A stretch of DNA of 64,000 nt from Pseudomonadota bacterium (GTDB taxonomy: Bacteria; Desulfobacterota; Desulfovibrionia; Desulfovibrionales; Desulfomicrobiaceae), in contig JAEWKZ010000109.1 of the NCBI GenBank assembly GCA_023393525.1, forward strand, positions 16,752-80,751, written 5' to 3'. This document shows positions 7,249 to 18,794 of the stretch, piece by piece; the stretch's first letter is position 1, and each line of letters begins with the position of its first letter. The notes under the pieces were generated by a model that worked only from the letters and a program-made list of their open reading frames with translations, did not search any database and was not told where the DNA came from. The position numbers and the translations under genes are program-made.

Positions 7249-8488
7249 GCGGGCCGTGGTCTTCATCCGCCTGTCCGGCATGAACTACGTTCCGGCGGGG
7301 CTGCTCCGGCATGAGGACCGGGCGTATTTCTTCCGCTACGGCCGCCGGTATCTGCAGCGGCCGGACGCCATTCCCCTTGATCCGGCCCGGATGCCCCTGG
7401 CCGACATGGAGTTTTCCGGAAGCACCCTTTTCAGCGCCCTGCGCGACGCCGCCCCGGACCGCTGGGGCCGCAAAGTGCTGGGACTACTGGCTGGCCGCGC
7501 CCCTGGAACCCTGAGCGAGTTCGAGGTCCTGACGGAGGCCCATCACCCGCAGCGCATGGGCGCACTGGCCTTCGGCCCCACGCCGGACGGTCCGGCGTCC
7601 CTGGCTCCCTGGGCCACGGGCGATGCGTTTTGCATGGTGCCCGAAGACCTGGGGCGGGTGGCGGCCATCGTCGCCCGCGTCGATGAGGTCGAGGACGACG
7701 AGGAGCTCGATGCCGTGCGAAGCGGCATGCCTGAAGACGCGTTCCTGACGGCCCTGGCCTCCAGCCTGTCCCTGGGCGGCGCCAGGCCCAAGGCCATGGT
7801 CACCCTGGACGGAACGTCCTGGATCGCCAAATTCTCCAAACGCGGGGATCCGTGGCGCGAACCCGTAGTCGAGCACGCGACCATGACCCTGGCCGCCCGC
7901 TGCGGCATCACGGTCGCATCGACCCGGCTGATGGAACTGGACGGGCATTTCGTCCTGCTGGTCGAGCGTTTCGACCGCCTCAGCGGCGGCTCGCGGCACG
8001 TCATTTCGGGCTTCACGGTGACAGGGGCCAAGGAAGACGGCGACTGGGGCAGCTATCAGAACCTGGCCGAACAGGCCCGCAGGCTTGGCGACGCGGACTC
8101 TGGCCCCGAGATATTCCGTCGCATGGCCTTCAACGCCCTGTGTTCGAACCGGGACGACCACCTGCGCAACCACGCCTTTTTCGTCTCGCGCAAAGCCATC
8201 GCCATGACCCCGGCCTACGACCTGGTGCCCTCCGCCATCCGCTTCAGGCAATGGAACCTGTCCCTGCACTGCGGACTGGAAGGCCGCGCGGCCACGCGGT
8301 CCAATATCCTGAGCGATGTCCGGCCCTTCGGGCTCAGCGAACGTGAGGCACGAAGAATCTGGGAAGAAATGCGGGAAACGACCGCAGGCTGGCGAGAGCA
8401 TTTCGCCGGGCACGGCGTGACGAAGCGGGAAATGGAGGAACTTAGGCACCGCTTCGCATTGGCGGAAGCTGCATCAACGGGCACATAG
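7232..8488 (+). CDS. hipA: HipA-family serine/threonine kinase toxin
   Basis: 418 residues from ATG 7232 with GGAGG upstream, overlapping hipB. An N-terminal HipA domain is followed by the kinase-like core: RPKAMVTLDG and WIAKFSKRGD (nucleotide-binding lysine region), ERFDR, the catalytic loop SNRDDH near residue 305, and the metal-binding PAYDLVPS near 327. HipA kinases phosphorylate translation factors such as glutamyl-tRNA synthetase and cause growth arrest or persistence when free of HipB. All key motifs look intact, so the toxin is probably active. Its length is close to E. coli HipA (440). Confidence 0.88.
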   Translation: MTSTSERAVVFIRLSGMNYVPAGLLRHEDRAYFFRYGRRYLQRPDAIPLDPARMPLADMEFSGSTLFSALRDAAPDRWGRKVLGLLAGRAPGTLSEFEVLTEAHHPQRMGALAFGPTPDGPASLAPWATGDAFCMVPEDLGRVAAIVARVDEVEDDEELDAVRSGMPEDAFLTALASSLSLGGARPKAMVTLDGTSWIAKFSKRGDPWREPVVEHATMTLAARCGITVASTRLMELDGHFVLLVERFDRLSGGSRHVISGFTVTGAKEDGDWGSYQNLAEQARRLGDADSGPEIFRRMAFNALCSNRDDHLRNHAFFVSRKAIAMTPAYDLVPSAIRFRQWNLSLHCGLEGRAATRSNILSDVRPFGLSEREARRIWEEMRETTAGWREHFAGHGVTKREMEELRHRFALAEAASTGT

Positions 8489-8532
8489 CCCGGAATCCTT
8501 TTTTGGCCATGAAATGACGCAAATCCAAAAAT

Positions 8533-9276
8533 TCAAGATTTAAGATCTGCTCCTCGAATTTTTATCGACTCTTCTGTGAAACGTCGAATCTCAAATGGAG
8601 TCATATTTTCAATATTATCAATTACAACTGAATTATTATCACGAATATACATAAATATATATTTATCAATTTTTCCGATATACCTCTGATCTATTTCTTT
8701 TATATTTTTCTTATCATAATAATAACCTGCAACATATCTGTATGATTCATTATTAATTATCGAGTTTGACCTAATTCTTCCTATAGAAAATGAAGATACA
8801 AAAACAAACAATAATATTATAAATATAGAAAATTTCATATTTATTTTTTTAACATCTTCGCTTTCATATAAAACATATATATACTCAAAGAAATTTGACA
8901 AAACTTCTGTAATTATCAGCAAAGAAATACATAAAAATATATACCAACTTATACTTTTAAATAAAAAAAATAATATAATTAAGAAAAATAATATTGAGTA
9001 AAAACCAACATCATTTATTATATTAATTTTTCTTCCTTGAATATTTTTATATTTTTTCCGCAATAACATATATTTAATATAAACATAAAATAATAATGTT
9101 ACTATAGTTGTAATTAAAAATAATGGATATATAGACAAAGAAATTATATCAGACGCGGTGATATACGAATAAAAATCGATACCAAATGTCCCCCAAAATC
9201 CCACCTGATATGAAAGCGATACAACAATGAAGTATGGAACAATTAATGCCATGACTTTTGATAGTTTTTCAAGCAT
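8533..9276 (-). CDS. AT-rich orphan integral membrane protein
   Basis: 247 residues from ATG 9274-9276. Roughly the first 170 residues contain about five hydrophobic segments (near 8-28, 45-68, 90-108, 112-130, 148-168); the last 75-80 are soluble and rich in Lys, Asn, Ile and Tyr. Codons are almost all A/T-ended and the gene is far below neighbouring GC, so recent transfer is very likely. The N-terminal stretch VGFWGTFGIDFYSYITASD looks like a conserved motif, but I cannot name the family. It lies between hipBA and a NERD protein, suggesting an accessory or defence cargo, which is inference only. Confidence 0.65.
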   Translation of the reverse strand: MLEKLSKVMALIVPYFIVVSLSYQVGFWGTFGIDFYSYITASDIISLSIYPLFLITTIVTLLFYVYIKYMLLRKKYKNIQGRKINIINDVGFYSILFFLIILFFLFKSISWYIFLCISLLIITEVLSNFFEYIYVLYESEDVKKINMKFSIFIILLFVFVSSFSIGRIRSNSIINNESYRYVAGYYYDKKNIKEIDQRYIGKIDKYIFMYIRDNNSVVIDNIENMTPFEIRRFTEESIKIRGADLKS

Positions 9277-9474
9277 TTATACACCAATTTGTATTTTATG
9301 AGAATTTTTTAACAATACTAAACTCGAATATTGAGCGAAATAAAAATTAAAATATAATTTGTAGACATATTAGATATCGCACATACAATACTAAGCAAAA
9401 TCTATTCATAATATATTACAGAAAATCGATAGACAGATCTTGAATATTGATTTTCCTAAAGTGATTCGCAAACA

Positions 9475-10389
9475 TCACACTCCCTTCTGGCACTCATAAC
9501 AAAACGCCTTCCCCCCAAACATCTCCTTATTGTTCCAGCAAAACCGCGCCACATTATCCGGAATCGCCTTCCTGCATTTGAAGCAGTAATACTTCCTTTC
9601 CCCCTGCTCTACATTGCCGTTGCTTCTGTCGATCACGGTCTGGATCGGGTCGTGCGCGGGGTGGATGTCGAACTTCTTTCGGTAGTCGATGGAGGCGCTG
9701 GAGTGGTGTGACTGTAGGGACTGTGCAAAATCGGCCACGGTCTTGATCTTGGACATGTTCCCAATAATCGTCAGATCCTTGAATGGGCTCATCTTATCGA
9801 CATTGTCGTCGATTTTTGTCCGCAACGTATCGGCCTTGATCACCATGTCGGTGTCGAACGTCTTCCGGTCCGGTCTGGTGATGATGGACTTGGGAGACAT
9901 GAGGATCACGCTTCTGTAGCGGGGAACGAGGGGGATGCCGAGCCTGCTTGGGGCAAGGCCATGGTCGGCGATGAACTTTTCCAGCAGGAAGATGTGACGT
10001 TTGTTCTGTTCGATGGGCGAGGGGATGCCGAAGGAGCGGGAGCCGCTTTTGAGGGTGAATTCTCCGCTGTCGTTGATGGTCACTTCGTAGGAGAAATTCT
10101 TTGATTCGATGACGTAGATTTCGAAGAGGCGGTTGATCAGCAGGTGGTCGATCTGGGCCACGCTGCCCTGGTGTTCGATGCGCAGGTCGTGGATCACGCA
10201 CCAGTTGTCTGATTTGCCGAAATAGAAGTTGATGTAGTAGGCGCAGTCCTCCTCCCCGGCTATCCCGGCCTTCATGGCCCTGAGTTCGCGTTCGATGAGA
10301 AAGCGCTTGCCCGGAGCGTCGGCCTGCTTCAGCAACGCACCCAGTTCGGCAATATCCTTGTCTTTCGGATCTCTACTCTTGATGATCAT
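9475..10389 (-). CDS. NERD-domain (nuclease-related) protein with C-terminal zinc ribbon
   Basis: 304 residues. ATG 10387-10389 is chosen because GGAGG lies 7 bp upstream; a longer frame to 10512 has no such site. The NERD domain spans about 45-160 with the restriction-endonuclease-like residues D81 (AQIDHLLI), E95 and K97 (VIESKNFS). The C-terminus has paired cysteines (CFKC, CW, CYEC) at about 268-300, a likely zinc ribbon. NERD proteins are thought to act in DNA processing or defence. It faces the same way as the AT-rich membrane gene but has normal GC content, so the two may have different origins. Confidence 0.75.
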   Translation of the reverse strand: MIIKSRDPKDKDIAELGALLKQADAPGKRFLIERELRAMKAGIAGEEDCAYYINFYFGKSDNWCVIHDLRIEHQGSVAQIDHLLINRLFEIYVIESKNFSYEVTINDSGEFTLKSGSRSFGIPSPIEQNKRHIFLLEKFIADHGLAPSRLGIPLVPRYRSVILMSPKSIITRPDRKTFDTDMVIKADTLRTKIDDNVDKMSPFKDLTIIGNMSKIKTVADFAQSLQSHHSSASIDYRKKFDIHPAHDPIQTVIDRSNGNVEQGERKYYCFKCRKAIPDNVARFCWNNKEMFGGKAFCYECQKGV

Positions 10390-10525
10390 TCCCGGCCTCC
10401 GGATTGCGGCAAATGCGTCGGTTAGCAACGAATATTGATTTGAGCAAGGAGGGAATGATTGTAAGACATGGGTAGCAATCATTATTTTATCTGACTGCGG
10501 TGCCAAGATCATTTAGTACTGATAT

Positions 10526-10546
10526 GAAAAAGCGCGGTTCTTCGCG
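10526..10546 (-). terminator. Rho-independent terminator of the HD-GYP/kinase operon
   Basis: On the minus strand CGCG-AAGAAC-CGCG is followed by C and five T. It lies 23 bp beyond the HD-GYP gene stop. The stem is short (4 bp). Confidence 0.45.
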
Positions 10547-10568
10547 GATGAGTTATTGATGTATCGCC

Positions 10569-12176
10569 TCATGCGGAATGTTCAGGACCGCCCTGCACCG
10601 CTTCGCCCCGTCCGGCGCAGACCCCGCACACATCATTGTACTCTTCCCAGATGGCGATGAAATCTTCCTTGTTTTCCAGCAGGATATCCACCAGACACGG
10701 GTCGAAATGCTTGCCGCTCTCTTCCAGGAAATGGGCGAAGACCTCGTTCCAGGTCCAGGCTTCGTGGTAGACCCTCTTGTTGGACAGGGCGTCGAACACG
10801 TCGGCCACGGCCACGATGCGGCCATGGATGTGCGTCTCCTCCCCCACGAGCCCTTGCGGGTAGCCCTTGCCGTCCCACCGTTCGTGATGCAGCAGGATGA
10901 TGCGGGCCGCCGTCTGGATGATGGGGCTCGATGAGCGCATGAGCAGGTCGTGGCCGCGCTGCACATGGCTCTTGATGATTTCGTATTCTTCCGGCGTGAG
11001 CGGCCCCGGCTTGTTCAGGATGGAATCGGGGATGCCGATCTTGCCCAGATCGTGGGCCGTGGAGGCGAGCTTGAGCATTTCCGCCTGCTCTTCGCCAAGC
11101 CCGTATTTGAGGGCCAGCAGGCGCACGTACTCCGAGACGCGCCGGACATGGCTGCCCGTCTCTGCCGAACGGCATTCCATGGTCTCGGCCATGTGGAAGA
11201 TGACTTCCTTTTGCGTGTCCTCGATGCCCTTGTTCAGATACAGGTTGTCGAAGGCCAGGGAGACGTTGGTGAAAAAGAGTTCCAGCAGATCCCGGTCATT
11301 CTCATCCAGATCCTTGGCCAGCTCGAAGTACAGAAAATTCTCCGAATCCGTCTTGCTTCTGAAATACCAGGCGCACTTGTCCTCCTCGCAGTAAAAGCCG
11401 TGGGGCTGGCTCTTGGCCCGGTCCAGGGCCCGGTGCACGGTTTCGCTTCCGATCTCTTCAATGTGCATTCCCACATACTTGCTGAAGTCCCCCGTTGCGG
11501 CCAGGACCATCGACTCGCCCTTTGTCCCGGACGCTGTCAGGCCGGAAGCATGGGTGTACACGGCGTCTTTTTTCAGTTGCAGAATGGACGTCAGCTGGCT
11601 CAGGACTCCGCAACCGAGCTTCTGCAACGACTGGCGCTCGAAAATATCCGACGACGCCTCGATGATTCGCCTGAGACCGCTGCGATTGTTCTCGATGGTG
11701 GTGATGAAGCTGTAGCTGCGCAGGGCCGAGATGAGCGTGACCAGCATCTTCTCCAGGGTCAGCTCGGTCTTCTCCTTGTAGTCGTCGATGTCGTAATCGA
11801 GGATGACCTGGGCGGCCGGAGCCTTGCCCGGCTGCCCGGTGCGCAGGATGATGCGCACGGCGTAATTGCACAGTTCCTCGCGGATATACTTGACCAGTTT
11901 CAGCCCGCTGTCGTCGGTCTCCATGACCACGTCGAGCAGGATCACGGCGATGTCCGGATGCTCCGCCAGCACGATCTTGGCTTCCTCGCCGCTGTAGGCA
12001 TGCAGGAAATTGAACAGGCGTCCGCGATACTCCTGACCGGAAAGCATGTAGACCGTGACGCTGTGCACGTCGTTCTCGTCGTCCACGATCAGGATTTTCC
12101 ATCCGTCCTCGGCTTTGGATCCGGTGGCGGCAGGTCGGACTTCGTCCTTGAAGATGATCTCGTCGTTATCGGTCAT
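10569..12176 (-). CDS. Response regulator with DUF3369 and HD-GYP c-di-GMP phosphodiesterase domains
   Basis: 535 residues from ATG 12174-12176. The receiver domain (about 27-150) has its phospho-acceptor Asp in VILLDVVMETD. A DUF3369-like sensor region follows (about 170-330). The HD-GYP domain (about 340-520) has HDLGKIGIPDSIL and HHERWDGKGYP intact. HD-GYP enzymes hydrolyse c-di-GMP, and the receiver should tie this to the histidine kinase encoded 11 bp upstream. The ribosome site is a weak GAGAG. A longer upstream frame runs back into the kinase gene and is rejected. Confidence 0.85.
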   Translation of the reverse strand: MTDNDEIIFKDEVRPAATGSKAEDGWKILIVDDENDVHSVTVYMLSGQEYRGRLFNFLHAYSGEEAKIVLAEHPDIAVILLDVVMETDDSGLKLVKYIREELCNYAVRIILRTGQPGKAPAAQVILDYDIDDYKEKTELTLEKMLVTLISALRSYSFITTIENNRSGLRRIIEASSDIFERQSLQKLGCGVLSQLTSILQLKKDAVYTHASGLTASGTKGESMVLAATGDFSKYVGMHIEEIGSETVHRALDRAKSQPHGFYCEEDKCAWYFRSKTDSENFLYFELAKDLDENDRDLLELFFTNVSLAFDNLYLNKGIEDTQKEVIFHMAETMECRSAETGSHVRRVSEYVRLLALKYGLGEEQAEMLKLASTAHDLGKIGIPDSILNKPGPLTPEEYEIIKSHVQRGHDLLMRSSSPIIQTAARIILLHHERWDGKGYPQGLVGEETHIHGRIVAVADVFDALSNKRVYHEAWTWNEVFAHFLEESGKHFDPCLVDILLENKEDFIAIWEEYNDVCGVCAGRGEAVQGGPEHSA

Positions 12177-12187
12177 GCTCTCTCTCT

Positions 12188-14146
12188 TCACACGGGCACG
12201 CGCACCTGAAACGTGGTGCCCTGGCCCGGGGCGCTGCAACAGGTGACGGTTCCGCCCAGGGTTCCGGTCACGATATTGAAGACGATATGCAGACCCAGGC
12301 CCGTGGAGCCCTTGGCCCGCGCCGTGGTGTAAAAGGGTTCGAATATCCTGTCCTGCACTTCCGGGGCGATGCCGCATCCGTCGTCGGAATAGGACAGGTT
12401 CAGCATACCGTCACTCCTGGCGACGGCGATGCGGATCAGACCGGTCTGGCCCTCGGCGAAGGCATGAGTCAGGGAGTTGACGATGAAGTTGGTCAGGATC
12501 TGGGAAAGCGCCCCGGGATAGCTCTCGATGACCAGATCCTCGTCGCACTCCACCTCGACGCGATGCGGGGTCTTCTTGAGCTTTGGCCGAAGGCTCAGCA
12601 GCACCTGGCCGATGTATTCCCGCACGTTGAAGCTGCGCCGCGACTCGGAAACCTGGTCCGCCGCGACCATCTTGAAGCTGCGGATCAGATCGGAAGCGCG
12701 ATTGAGGTTCAAAAGAGTCATCTCAAGCCCTTCGCGGGCGGACTCCAGATGCTCGGTCAGATCGGAGCGTTTCATGTCCCCTTTGGTGAAAAGCGCGGAC
12801 AGGATGCGGTTCTTCTCGGCCATGGTCGACGAAGCGGACAGGGCCACGCCCACGGGAGTGTTTATTTCGTGCGCCACCCCGGCCACCAGTCCGCCCAGGG
12901 CCGCGAGCTTCTCGGACATGACCAGCTGGCCCTGAGCCTGACGAAGATTCTCCAGGGCGGTCTGCAGTTCCTTGTTGGCTTTCGCCAATTCGGCGGTGCG
13001 GGTGGTCACCCGTTCTTCGAGTTCCGTGTTCAGCTGGCAGCATTCATGTTCGGCCCGTCTCCGGTCGAAGTCCTGGATCTGGAGGCTCTCGGCCATGCGG
13101 TCGAACGCGGCGGCAAGCACCCCGAGTTCGCCCTTGTCATGGTCGAGCATGGTGCGTGTGCTCAAATCACCGGTACCAAGGCGGTCCGCCGCCGCCATCA
13201 GCCGCTCCAGGCGTCGCATTATGGTCAGGTTCCCCACGAACCAGGCGGTGGCCACAGCCAGGACCGCCGCCAGCACAAGCAAGACCATGTCACGCACCAG
13301 CGCCCGCCTCGCCTCGGCCAGGGCCAGGTCCTCGGGCTGCCCAAGGCGGATCATGAGCGGCGGCGAATGGGCGTCATCGAGCTGCAGGCGTGTGAAACCG
13401 TAGAGCCGCCGCACGCCATCAACGCCCTTGTCCAGAAAAGTGCCTTCGTCAGCGCCCGCCGACATCTTCTCTACCATATGCGGCAGATCGGGCACCCAGG
13501 TGTATTTTTCGGTTTCCGGAAACCGGGTCAGACGGATGCCTTCGGCGTCGGTCAGGGTGAAAACGGAACCTGCGGGCAAGTGGGCATCGGCGAATATGCG
13601 CCCGAAGTAGTTCAGGTCAAACGCGGCCACCAGCACTCCGCGCAGCCCTCCCTCCCGGTCCATGACCGGCTGGGCGAATTCCATGACCACGCTTCGGACG
13701 CCTTGGCGCGGATGGTACATGCCCATCACAAAACGCATGCCCTGTTTGGCTTCCTGAAAATAGGCCTCGCCCGCGATGGACGAAAAGGAGTCCGTGGGCG
13801 AAACCGCCACGATGTGCCCGGCGGGGTCGGACAGGGCCAGGGCGACGTAGGCCCCGTTGCGGGTCAGCATCTCCTCCAGCAGAAGCTGGGACCCCAGGGG
13901 ATCGAGGCTCTGGATCTCGTGCGCCTTGGCCAGGGTGGCCAGCAGCAGGCGGGCGTTCTCGACGACCTGTTCGTGATGCGAAGCCATGCCGTGAATCTGC
14001 CGCAGGGCCGCCTCTTCGGCATCGGCGACCATGTGCTTGCGGAGCGTGTAGCCCGAGCCCAGCATGATCCCAAGGGCCGGGAGCATGGCCAAGAGGACGA
14101 GAAAGACGAGAATCGCGCGGATGGAAGAGAAAAACGGAAATCCCAT
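12188..14146 (-). CDS. Membrane sensor histidine kinase (Cache-HAMP-HisKA-HATPase)
   Basis: 652 residues from ATG 14144-14146, with GGAGGAAAC directly upstream. The layout is one TM helix (about 8-30), an extracytoplasmic Cache-type sensor (about 35-275, with DPAGHIVAVSPTDSF), a second TM (about 290-312), HAMP (about 313-365), a coiled coil, the H-box GVAHEINTPVG with His near 425, and an HATPase with DDGCGIAPEV and GLGLHIVFNIVTG. The gene lies just before the HD-GYP regulator on the same strand, so the pair probably forms one two-component system converting a periplasmic ligand signal into lower c-di-GMP. Confidence 0.87.
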   Translation of the reverse strand: MGFPFFSSIRAILVFLVLLAMLPALGIMLGSGYTLRKHMVADAEEAALRQIHGMASHHEQVVENARLLLATLAKAHEIQSLDPLGSQLLLEEMLTRNGAYVALALSDPAGHIVAVSPTDSFSSIAGEAYFQEAKQGMRFVMGMYHPRQGVRSVVMEFAQPVMDREGGLRGVLVAAFDLNYFGRIFADAHLPAGSVFTLTDAEGIRLTRFPETEKYTWVPDLPHMVEKMSAGADEGTFLDKGVDGVRRLYGFTRLQLDDAHSPPLMIRLGQPEDLALAEARRALVRDMVLLVLAAVLAVATAWFVGNLTIMRRLERLMAAADRLGTGDLSTRTMLDHDKGELGVLAAAFDRMAESLQIQDFDRRRAEHECCQLNTELEERVTTRTAELAKANKELQTALENLRQAQGQLVMSEKLAALGGLVAGVAHEINTPVGVALSASSTMAEKNRILSALFTKGDMKRSDLTEHLESAREGLEMTLLNLNRASDLIRSFKMVAADQVSESRRSFNVREYIGQVLLSLRPKLKKTPHRVEVECDEDLVIESYPGALSQILTNFIVNSLTHAFAEGQTGLIRIAVARSDGMLNLSYSDDGCGIAPEVQDRIFEPFYTTARAKGSTGLGLHIVFNIVTGTLGGTVTCCSAPGQGTTFQVRVPV

Positions 14147-14228
14147 GTTTCCTCCGGCAAGCCGAAAAAAGCTCGAAAGGCATGTTGCTTTTAACAGAGG
14201 GATAATGGCGCGGAGCGATGGAAGCAAG

Positions 14229-14263
14229 AAGTTCCCGCAAGATCGTGCATCTTGCGGGAACTT
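14229..14263 (-). terminator. Perfect 15-bp hairpin after the Na/Pi cotransporter
   Basis: AAGTTCCCGCAAGAT (14229-14243) pairs fully with 14249-14263 across a 5-nt loop. It lies 27 bp downstream of the cotransporter stop on the minus strand and before the histidine kinase start. The following tract is only weakly T-rich. Confidence 0.65.
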
Positions 14264-14289
14264 GGGGGCGTGCGAGGCGTCGAAACGGT

Positions 14290-15960
14290 CTAGTGACCGG
14301 AGGTCACGGAACGGGCGATGGAGTAGCAGTAGTCGCCGATCTTTTCGAGGCGGGCCAAGAGGTTGATGAAGGTCAGGCCGCCTTCGATGCCGCATTTGCC
14401 TATTTTAAGCCGCTCGATGTGGGCTTCGCGCATGGACTCGCGCATGGCGTCGATGGTCCGCTCGGCCTCCTCGGCCTTCTCCATGAGATGTTCCGGCTGG
14501 CGGATCAGCGCGTCGCTGATCATCTTCAGGAATTCATCGACCTTGGCGGCGATGATGAACAGATCACGCATGGCGACTTCGTTGAATTTGAGCTCCTTGT
14601 CGACAATGTCCTCGCACAGGAGCCCAAACGCCTCCACGGCGTCGCCGATGCGTTCGAGGTTGTTGACGACGCGCATCTGCTCGGCGATGTCGTTGGAGGT
14701 TTCCTCGTTGATCTCACTTTGCATGGTCTTGGCCAGAAAGGTGGAGATGGCCCGGTGCATGGCGTTGACCTGGTCTTCGAACCGCTGGCGCTGGCGGATG
14801 GTGCGATGATCCCTCGTCTCCAGGCATTCCAGGGCGTTGGAGTACGCCGCCTGCACGGTCAGAGACATGCGGTGGATTTCGCCGCGAACCTGGGCCAGGG
14901 CCGCCACGGGGTTGTCCTCGACATACTGGTCAAAGACCGGCTGCCGGAAAAGGGCGTCGCCCGTGGTCTTGTCCTTGGGCGAACACCAGGTCCCCACCCG
15001 GACCAGCACCGGTAGAAAAACAAGGAAAACAATGGCGTTGGTCAGGTTGAAAAGCGTGTGTCCGTTGGCCAGATAACGGCCGATGTGCGGGTATTCCTCG
15101 CCCACGTGCGTATCCCAGGGCTGAACCCCCATGAACTCGGTCACCCATTCAACCCCCTCCAAGAACCAGGGGAAGATGAGCAGCATGATGCACACGCCGA
15201 GCACATTGAACATGGTGTTGGACCGCGCCGCCCGATGCGAATCGACGCTGGTCGAGCCGATGGTGGCCAGTTCGGCGGTGATGGTGGTGCCGATGTTTTC
15301 GCCCAGCACCAGGGCCATGGCCGAGGGAAAATCAAGCAGTCCCTGGGTGGCCAGGGCCATGGTCAGACCCACCGTGGCCGAGGAGGATTGCAGGATCATG
15401 GTCAGGCCGCAGCCCGTGGCCACGCAGAGCAGTATCCCGCCAAAGGAGGAGGCGTTGAACTTGGTGAAAAAGGCGATGAATTCGGGCTCCAGGCGCAGGG
15501 GTTTGAGACCGTCGCCCATGACCGTCATGCCGAAAAAGAGCAGACCGAAACCGAGGATGACCTCACCGAGATAGCGGTATTTCTTGCGCGTGGAAAAATA
15601 TTTGAGGGGCACGCCCAGGGCGATGGCGGGCAGGGCGAGATTCGAGAGCTTGAAGGCGATGAGCTGGGCGGTCATGGTCGTGCCCACGTTGCATCCCAGC
15701 ATCACCCCCACGGCCTGGGTCAGGGACATGAGCCCGGCCGAAACGAAGCTGATGAGCATGACCGTGGTGGCCGAGGAGGACTGCACCAGGGCCGTGACGG
15801 CCGCGCCCGTGGCGAAGCCCACCACCCTGTTGTCGGACACGGCCTTGAGGACGTTGCGGATCTTGTTGCCGGCGGCCATCTGCAAGCCCTCGGTCATGAG
15901 CTTCATCCCGAGGATGAAGATGCCGAGTCCGCCGAGAGTCTGGATCAAAATATTGAGCAT
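14290..15960 (-). CDS. Na+/phosphate cotransporter, NptA/PNaS family with PhoU-like C-terminus
   Basis: 556 residues. Residues 1-320 hold two copies of the Na/Pi-cotransporter repeat (GAAVTALVQSSSATTVML near 55; LTMILQSSSATVGLTM near 185) with many TM helices. From about 345 to the end is a helical PhoU-like domain. This architecture imports inorganic phosphate with sodium. A Pho-box-like direct repeat lies 20 bp before the start codon. The gene is monocistronic, ends at a strong hairpin, and is divergent from ppsA. Confidence 0.88.
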   Translation of the reverse strand: MLNILIQTLGGLGIFILGMKLMTEGLQMAAGNKIRNVLKAVSDNRVVGFATGAAVTALVQSSSATTVMLISFVSAGLMSLTQAVGVMLGCNVGTTMTAQLIAFKLSNLALPAIALGVPLKYFSTRKKYRYLGEVILGFGLLFFGMTVMGDGLKPLRLEPEFIAFFTKFNASSFGGILLCVATGCGLTMILQSSSATVGLTMALATQGLLDFPSAMALVLGENIGTTITAELATIGSTSVDSHRAARSNTMFNVLGVCIMLLIFPWFLEGVEWVTEFMGVQPWDTHVGEEYPHIGRYLANGHTLFNLTNAIVFLVFLPVLVRVGTWCSPKDKTTGDALFRQPVFDQYVEDNPVAALAQVRGEIHRMSLTVQAAYSNALECLETRDHRTIRQRQRFEDQVNAMHRAISTFLAKTMQSEINEETSNDIAEQMRVVNNLERIGDAVEAFGLLCEDIVDKELKFNEVAMRDLFIIAAKVDEFLKMISDALIRQPEHLMEKAEEAERTIDAMRESMREAHIERLKIGKCGIEGGLTFINLLARLEKIGDYCYSIARSVTSGH

Positions 15961-16272
15961 TGGTTATCCATACGGTTTTTGTGACGATTGTATGACAATG
16001 ATGCGAAACCCGCACCTCTGTAGGGCATCTTGGGCGTTAAGAAAAGTTTTTTTACGATTCGGAAACAGATCTGTCACAAAGCGGTAACATTGGGATTACT
16101 TCTATTAATTTTCAAAGCTTGCGCGCGAAAATCCGACCCCGGTGCAAGAAAACCCACCGGCGCGGCCAACGCCGATGGCCCCGCCAAAGCCTTCCATACG
16201 TTGCGCAACGCGCCCAGGCGTGCGAAGAAAAAAAGACGCGATTCATTTTGTTTTGCCCCAAGGAGGACTGCC
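15961..16272. other. Divergent intergenic region between phosphate cotransporter and ppsA
   Basis: No gene seen. Besides the repeat at 15981-15998, CTGTCAC-AAAG-CGGTAAC at 16071-16088 on the plus strand is a weaker direct repeat of the same geometry. An open frame runs from 16030 into ppsA but lacks a ribosome site and is treated as leader. Confidence 0.5.
15981..15998 (-). promoter_or_regulatory. Pho-box-like direct repeat upstream of the phosphate cotransporter
   Basis: On the minus strand, TTGTCAT-ACAA-TCGTCAC is two 7-mers 11 bp apart. The Pho box is two CTGTCAT-like 7-mers with 4-bp spacing; the matches are 6/7 and 5/7. Only about 20 bp separate it from the start codon, which is short for an activator site plus -10. 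Confidence 0.35.
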
Positions 16273-18684
<2,412 letters not shown>

Positions 18685-18692
18685 CAACCACG

Positions 18693-18725
18693 CAGGGCCG
18701 GTCGCCCGACTCGCTGCCGGCCCTG
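18693..18725 (+). terminator. Hairpin after ppsA
   Basis: CAGGGCCGG (18693-18701) pairs with CCGGCCCTG (18717-18725) 9 bp after the ppsA stop. There is no T-tract. Confidence 0.5.
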
Positions 18726-18794
18726 CTCATTCCCGCGCCGCAACGATTCCTGGCAGGAAAATTCATTTTTCCGAGCCTAAGCAACGCTTTCGTC

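Noticed and set aside
12287..14194. 635-codon plus-strand open frame opposite the histidine kinase
   Set aside because: Antisense to a protein with complete kinase motifs; composition is Gly/His/Gln-rich as expected for the complement of GC-rich coding DNA.
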